Shown: positions 59,160 through 64,000 of the stretch, piece after piece
Layout: each line of letters opens with the position of its first letter
Numbering within the stretch: position 1 is the stretch's first letter
Assembly (NCBI RefSeq): GCF_947242115.1
Contig: NC_074725.1
Span: forward strand, 23,045,898-23,109,897
DNA from: Biomphalaria glabrata
Lineage: Eukaryota > Mollusca > Gastropoda > Planorbidae
DNA: 64,000 nt
Direction: 5' to 3'
Program-made: the position numbers and the translations under genes
Notes under the pieces: generated by a model
Databases searched by the model: none
What the model saw: the letters and a program-made list of their open reading frames with translations, nothing else
What the model was told of the DNA's origin: nothing

Positions 59160-60130
59160 ATTATTTCCTCTTCCCTCCCCTTTTAATCCAATCTTTTAAC
59201 CCTCCAACCACTGAGAAAGTGAAGGAAGAGAAGAAGAGAACGAACAAACAAAAAAGAGAGAAAAGAGATTTGTTATTTTTTTGTTCTTTGTGTTTTATGG
59301 GCAGACATCGTCCACGCTAATAAACGACACGGTGTCTTTGAGTGAAACTACACCGCGTGGTCACAAGTGTTGGAGAACTCGTAAACTTTCTCTCCCTATC
59401 TCTCTGTCTCTCTGTCCTGCAAGAGCTTCTGGCGGCAGGGGACGAAGTTACTCGCGTCATCCAACACCAAGGGAAACCCAGGCAGCCCTCGCTTGAACCA
59501 TATCTGGACTTCAAGAAACCTTATTAATATTCATTTATGCGCCCTATCGGATGCTTGGGAGAAGAAGAATGAAGACGAGAGCTGTTAAGGAGGGGAAAAC
59601 GAGAAAAAGAGAGAGAGAGTGAGGGAGGGATGAAGGGAGGATGAGTTGTGACGGAGTAGAAGAAACAAGAGTGTAAGAAAACTTGAGAAGTCGGCGCCGG
59701 AACGTACTTTGTGAGAAACTCAACCCCTCTGGAGAGCTCGCGTCTGGAATAAATCGCGGGTTCTAACGATGACGTAGATTCACGGCGCATGACAGGAAGC
59801 GAGGCTGTCACGTGATAGAGAGACCACAAAAAAAAAAAAAACTGATCGAGAGTTTAAAAAAATCTTTTTTTTTTAAATCTAAAAAAAAAGAGTTAAAAAC
59901 TAAAACTTATTTTTGCAAGAAAGTATTTTTTACCATTGGTGCTCTTTGGAGAGAGGAAAATAGCAACAAAAGCGGCTGAATAAAGCATGTGGAAGATTAG
60001 CATTTTTGTTCGGACGAAAAAAGGCCGAGAAGACTTGCGTTATGAAATGTCTTCAAAACGTTTTGAGTCGAGATTGTTTCAGACACCTGTCTCAATATTA
60101 AAACAACAACAACCTCATGTTTCTTAGATC
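59160..60130. promoter_or_regulatory. Repeat-poor, CpG-richer island; possible promoter/5' UTR
   Basis: Unlike its surroundings, this stretch has many CG steps, GA- and CT-rich tracts, CACGTGA at about 59811 and TACGTCA-like sites near 59770, and no visible transposon. Possible products are a plus-strand reading after a pyrimidine-rich CTGCAAG acceptor at 59421-59422 (ELLAAGDEVTRVI … PYLDFKKPY, stop near 59525) or a short plus ORF from ATG 59987 (MWKISIFVRTKKG…, 47 codons). Neither is recognised. The ORF 59524-59829 on the minus strand is equally unsupported. Confidence 0.35.
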
Positions 60131-60169
60131 GGTCTTGTCACGTTACATCGGTCTTGTTTAAATGTTATC

Positions 60170-60345
60170 TATCTTATCTTATAAATTGACATTCCTTCAG
60201 CGGGAAGATAACTAAAACCTATGCTTATCCTGGTGTTAATTTAGTAGTGAATGCTAAGTAGAGACTTTGGTTTTCCTGGCTGATTCAGCCATGCTATAAT
60301 AGCACTAGGGGTACAGAGCATTTGTACAACTTTGTCCTAGGATAA
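60170..60345 (-). mobile_element. LINE 3' end remnant
   Basis: Minus-strand match to the LINE 3' end at 4260-4440, with GATTCAGCCATGC and a TTATCTTATAAATTG tail. Truncated. Confidence 0.5.
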
Positions 60346-60690
60346 GGAAAAAGAAATATGCCTAAATATTAGCCTATGGCACTGACATCCAAATATTTAT
60401 AGAAAAATATTGAATATATAAATTCAAACAAATATTCACTAACTTGCTGTTTGGGTTATAATTTCATTATTTTTGTTTTATTCAGCGTATTAATCCCAAA
60501 CCCTAGCTCAATAAGTTATTACGTCATTTTTTTTAGTAAAAGAATTTATCTCTAAAAAGTACTTCATAATTGATTACGTCATTTTCTAAACTAAAATCTG
60601 TAATCTTTAACCGTTTGAATTCTGTTAATGTGTGTTCTGTAGTATATGTCTTGTTTGTGACGGAGTAATTCGCACATTGTTGAATACAAC
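60346..60690. other. AT-rich DNA, nothing recognised
   Basis: No gene or repeat boundary was seen. Confidence 0.4.
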
Positions 60691-60694
60691 CTTT

Positions 60695-62510
60695 TTTAGC
60701 GGCCCCCGTAAGGGGAAAAAGCCGCTATTAGGATTGTGCAAAATGTCCGTCTGTCCGTCTGTCCGTCTGTCTGTCTGTCCGTCTGTCCGTCTGTCACACT
60801 CAGATCTCGAAAACTAGAAGAGATATGAAAAATATTATTTCATCATTAAATGCGGCTTGAAAAGTTTAGGTGCAACGGCTACTTTTGGCTTTCTAAAAGC
60901 AAACCGTTTAATTTATAAAATTAATTATGCAAGCGATTTTTTCATAAAAATACACCAATTCTAAAACAATTAGGTAAATGTAAGGGAGGCAATGTTACAA
61001 TATGCTAACAAAGATGGACAGTCTTTGTGTATTTTCAGTATCACTAAGTCAAATTTATTTATAAAATGTACAGGAAATGTTTACAACAAATATAAATAAT
61101 AGTTAACGATGTTTTTTCTGGTCAACTAGCTGCTAAAATTAAAAGAAAACATTTCTGTTTGTTTATAAAGGCTAATAATGCATTTTGTATGTAAATATCA
61201 CGCACATTTTTTAATGGACTTTTTATGCAGCGATTTTCGTGCAGTAGCGTAACGTCGCTACATGACTAGGCGCTAAACCAATTCCTTAAACTTTTTTTAA
61301 AAATCAGATTTTATTTATTTTTGTTTAGTACCCCCATCCGAATAAAAGAAGATTATTTTTGTGCGTTTTGTCTGTTGGTCGGTCTGTCCGTCACGATTAG
61401 ATTAAGAAAACTAGAACTCTAAAAGCTATTGAAAATCTGATTTACCCTTTAATGTTCCTCCCGTAACATCTCAATAGTTTTAAGTATCTAAAATTGAGTT
61501 TTCCGGATTTTTTTGTGCAAAACTAATCAACGCCAACAAATGTTTGTTTGCTCTTCTAACTTATATTACATTCAATTTCCATGCTTAAACGTTGCAAAAA
61601 CACATTATCAATAATATGTTGTTCCGTTTTTTATGTAAATAGCATATTAATGCTAAATCAAAATCTCTATACTGACTTATATTTCATTAAGTGTAAAAAT
61701 GTTCTAGATATTGTTTTATAAAACATGAATTATGCCTAATGATTGTTTGAAATCGCATAATTTACTAATATTACACTTATATTATTTGACAATGCGACAC
61801 TATAATTTGGTTATCAATATCAAATTGTTCCGTATTTTCATCTTTAAACAAATTTTAAAAATATCGACAATAGGTTGTTCAGGGCTTTAAAAAAAAGTAA
61901 TTTACTAGAATCGATTACTGAAAATTACTTTTTAGACATTTAATTTTCTTGCTGAAATATAACATAGAAGTTTTGTAATCGATAAAGAATGTTCCGGATT
62001 TTGTTACTTACAAATCGTCGCCAGAAATTTCCGAATTTATTTAAAAATCTACTAACGCCAAATAATTGTTTGAACTCCCTCTTTTAATTAATAAACAAAT
62101 AATCTTCTCATTTTCGAAATAATGTTTTTACGGATTACGGAAAAATATTTTAACTCACTTCTCTCTTACAGTACATTTAACTTTCTACCTAAAACATTAA
62201 AAAATCTAATTATCGTTAATATTATGTTCCGATTTTTTAAGGAAAACAGAATCCAAACACCAAAATAAGGTATGAAAATCTCTCCACATGGCTGTAGTAC
62301 ATCTAGTTTTTATACGAGACCATCCAAAAAATTTAATTAACGGTATTACATTTATCTGAAGTAAAAATTATTGCGATGTTTTGAAACGTAAAATAAAAGT
62401 AAATCAATTTTTAATAACTTTTAGTTGTGTTTTTTTTATATCAAGACAGACCGACTGACAGACAAAACGCAAAAACAATGCGGCTTTGATCCTCTTTAAA
62501 TAAATTCTAT
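60695..62510. mobile_element. Large element with inverted CTGTC-rich ends
   Basis: The left end has AAAAAGCCGCTATTAG followed by a tandem GTCTGTCC run; the right end, read in reverse, has AAAGCCGCATTG, TTTTGTCTGTCAGTCGGTC. An internal module starting near 61330 repeats the GTTTTGTCTGTTGGTC motif and GATTAGATTAAGAAAACTAG, so the body may be built from two or three modules of about 600 bp. There is no coding capacity. Class unknown; possibly a MITE-like foldback element. Confidence 0.5.
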
Positions 62511-63362
62511 TAGAACTCAGTGCACCAATGTCTACGAACCCTCGTTAAATATCTCGTGTAAATAAAGACATTTGTTTATGGTACCGGTACTAGCCTATTG
62601 TGAGGTAATGGAATTTTTTTTCTTTGACGTCATATAAATGGACTCTTTAAATGTAATGCTAAAAGAACGCACTCAGTTCACCAATGTCTATTAAACCTCG
62701 AAAAATTGCTCGTATTGATGAAAACATATTTTAGTCTAACTAAGCCGTGTGACGTAGTGTTTTTTTTTTCTTTGACGTCATATGGAATGAATTCTTTAAA
62801 TGAAATGCTAAAAGAACGCACTCGGTGCACCAATGTCTATGAACACTAGATAAATGGCTTGTAATGATGAAGGCGATTTTAAGTCTAGCTAGGCCGTGTG
62901 ACGTAGTGTTTTTTTTCCCTCTGACGTTATATGGAATTAATTCTTCAAATGAAATGCTAAAAGAACTCGGTATAGTAATGTTTATTAAGCCTCGTTATGT
63001 GACTCGCGTTTAAAAAAGGAATGATATCTTGATTTAGATCTAATCCAGATTTTTTTTAAACTAGATCTAGATTTTTATTACAGTATATCTAGATCTGGAT
63101 TTATATTCTAATTAAAATTATTTTAGAGTCTAGATCTAGAATTTCTAGATCTAGTTTAGACTAAAATAGACTAGATTAAGATGTAGAATTTCAATTTCTA
63201 AACTTAAAGTGTAAAAAAAAGTGTAGATTTTCATTTCCAAACGTTTTGATCAATATTGCAATGTTATAATATACTAAAACTAATCTACTATTTTTTAATT
63301 AATTTAAATTTAAATTTACGGCAAATGAATCTTTGAAACATTATTACTTTTAACCATCAAAA
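62511..63362. repeat. Degenerate tandem repeat, about 130-150-bp unit, then AT-rich DNA
   Basis: The block 'GACGTCATATGGAATGAATTC … GAACGCACTC … CACCAATGTCTA' occurs about four times between 62505 and 62990 (near 62510, 62660, 62810 and 62945) with progressive divergence. AGATCTAGA-rich sequence follows to 63230. Confidence 0.65.
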
Positions 63363-63770
63363 TTAAATCACATCTTGAATATTATTTGCGAATATGCAGA
63401 TCCGACAGGGATCCGACTTCGACGGGGGCCGCCTCTGAGTTTGTGTAACACAAACTCTCTTTGTAATCTTGTTTATTCGTGACTTAACAAGATCTCGGTA
63501 TTCTTTGGCTTTACTACTTATATTCATACCCTTCAGGAACTTGACCAACACACTACCAAGAAAGGAAACCAACCTCCGCTTTTCACAGACTTCTCTTTGG
63601 TTCATCTTCCTTTGGCAATTGTTGTTTTTTTTTTTGTTTTGTTCTTTCTTTACTTTAATGCTCTTTCCAACAGCAGGTAAAGAAAGGGAAATGCTTTCTC
63701 CACCAGCGCGGTTAATTTGTAAACTGAAACGGCATTTAACACCTTTCTTGAGATACGCCATCGACGCCAT
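63363..63770 (-). CDS. Hypothetical 135-codon ORF, possibly repeat-derived
   Basis: A minus-strand frame opens with ATGGCGTCGATGGCG at 63770 and runs to a stop at 63363. It is basic, with ITKRVCVTQTQRRPPSK near the C terminus, and has no domain I recognise. The AAATGGCG start context could be a genuine promoter-proximal ATG, but a GTTTGTGTAACACAAAC inverted motif inside the coding region and the antisense 145-codon ORF at 63469-63906 argue for a repeat-derived coincidence. Undecided. Confidence 0.25.
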   Translation of the reverse strand: MASMAYLKKGVKCRFSLQINRAGGESISLSLPAVGKSIKVKKEQNKKKNNNCQRKMNQREVCEKRRLVSFLGSVLVKFLKGMNISSKAKEYRDLVKSRINKITKRVCVTQTQRRPPSKSDPCRICIFANNIQDVI

Positions 63771-64000
63771 TTGCTGTTTTTTTTTTCTTTTAATCGAGGC
63801 AAGAAATAAAAAAGTACTTTTGTTTACCTCGCCTTCGCGTGACGGTTTAAAGTTGGCTCAGGACATCGGCCTGGACCCTAGAGGCTGGTCTTTATTTAGG
63901 GAATAATCGTGTTCGGCCACAATGCCACGCAGCCGGACAGGGGAGACAAGTTATCAATCTGCCCGCCCGGAAAACGACCTCTGGGAAGGAAGATAATGCC
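63771..64000. other. GC-richer edge of the window
   Basis: It has more CG steps than the surroundings and could be promoter or exon sequence of a gene lying to the right. Nothing was identified. Confidence 0.35.

Noticed and set aside
63469-63906. 145-aa plus ORF at the window edge
   Set aside because: Hydrophobic stretch comes from T-runs, it overlaps an equally open minus frame, and no family is recognised.

Overview
The window reads as nuclear DNA of an animal, most likely a gastropod mollusc (a freshwater-snail-type genome). It is AT-rich by eye, has long introns with GT..AG borders, few long ORFs, and is crowded with decayed LINEs, tRNA-derived SINEs, hAT elements and minisatellites. 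The gastropod placement is an inference from the style of the repeats; no species can be named from the sequence alone.

Layout. 1-917 is the end of a 44-bp satellite array. 918-10274 is AT-rich, repeat-dotted DNA that I read as the large first intron of a minus-strand gene whose first coding exon lies at 10275-10373. That exon encodes a peptide matching the extreme N terminus of DOCK9/10/11 (zizimin-type) Rho-GTPase exchange factors. 10.6-16.8 kb is mostly transposon debris: LINE 3' ends, a hAT with a ZBED-like transposase remnant, and a SINE. 17117-20432 holds a complete four-exon plus-strand gene for 2'-deoxynucleoside 5'-phosphate N-hydrolase 1 (DNPH1), 148 aa. 21-26 kb is repeats.

26.2-48.6 kb is the most interesting part. 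It contains three tandem, same-strand copies of a two-exon gene of unknown function, here called A (26878-30042), B (37304-40024) and C (44225-47900). B and C are 208-aa near-identical paralogs; A is a diverged 148-aa relative. Each copy carries its own upstream block, with a shared CACGTG site, its own intron and its own A-rich downstream tract. A 1.6-kb hAT with perfect ends sits between B and C, and a 201-bp hAT MITE sits in the C intron with its empty site preserved in B.

51.8-55.1 kb has three tRNA-Arg(CCU) genes, two of them in a local duplication, separated by an old LINE that was itself hit by a second LINE leaving a 14-bp target duplication. 56-59 kb is a nest of LINE and hAT copies. 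59.2-60.1 kb is a repeat-poor, CpG-richer island that may be a promoter. 60.7-62.5 kb is a large element with inverted CTGTC-rich ends. The last 600 bases contain an undecided minus-strand ORF.

The protein-coding genes show no obvious joint pathway: DNPH1 is nucleotide-pool sanitation, DOCK is cytoskeletal signalling, and the A/B/C family is unassigned.
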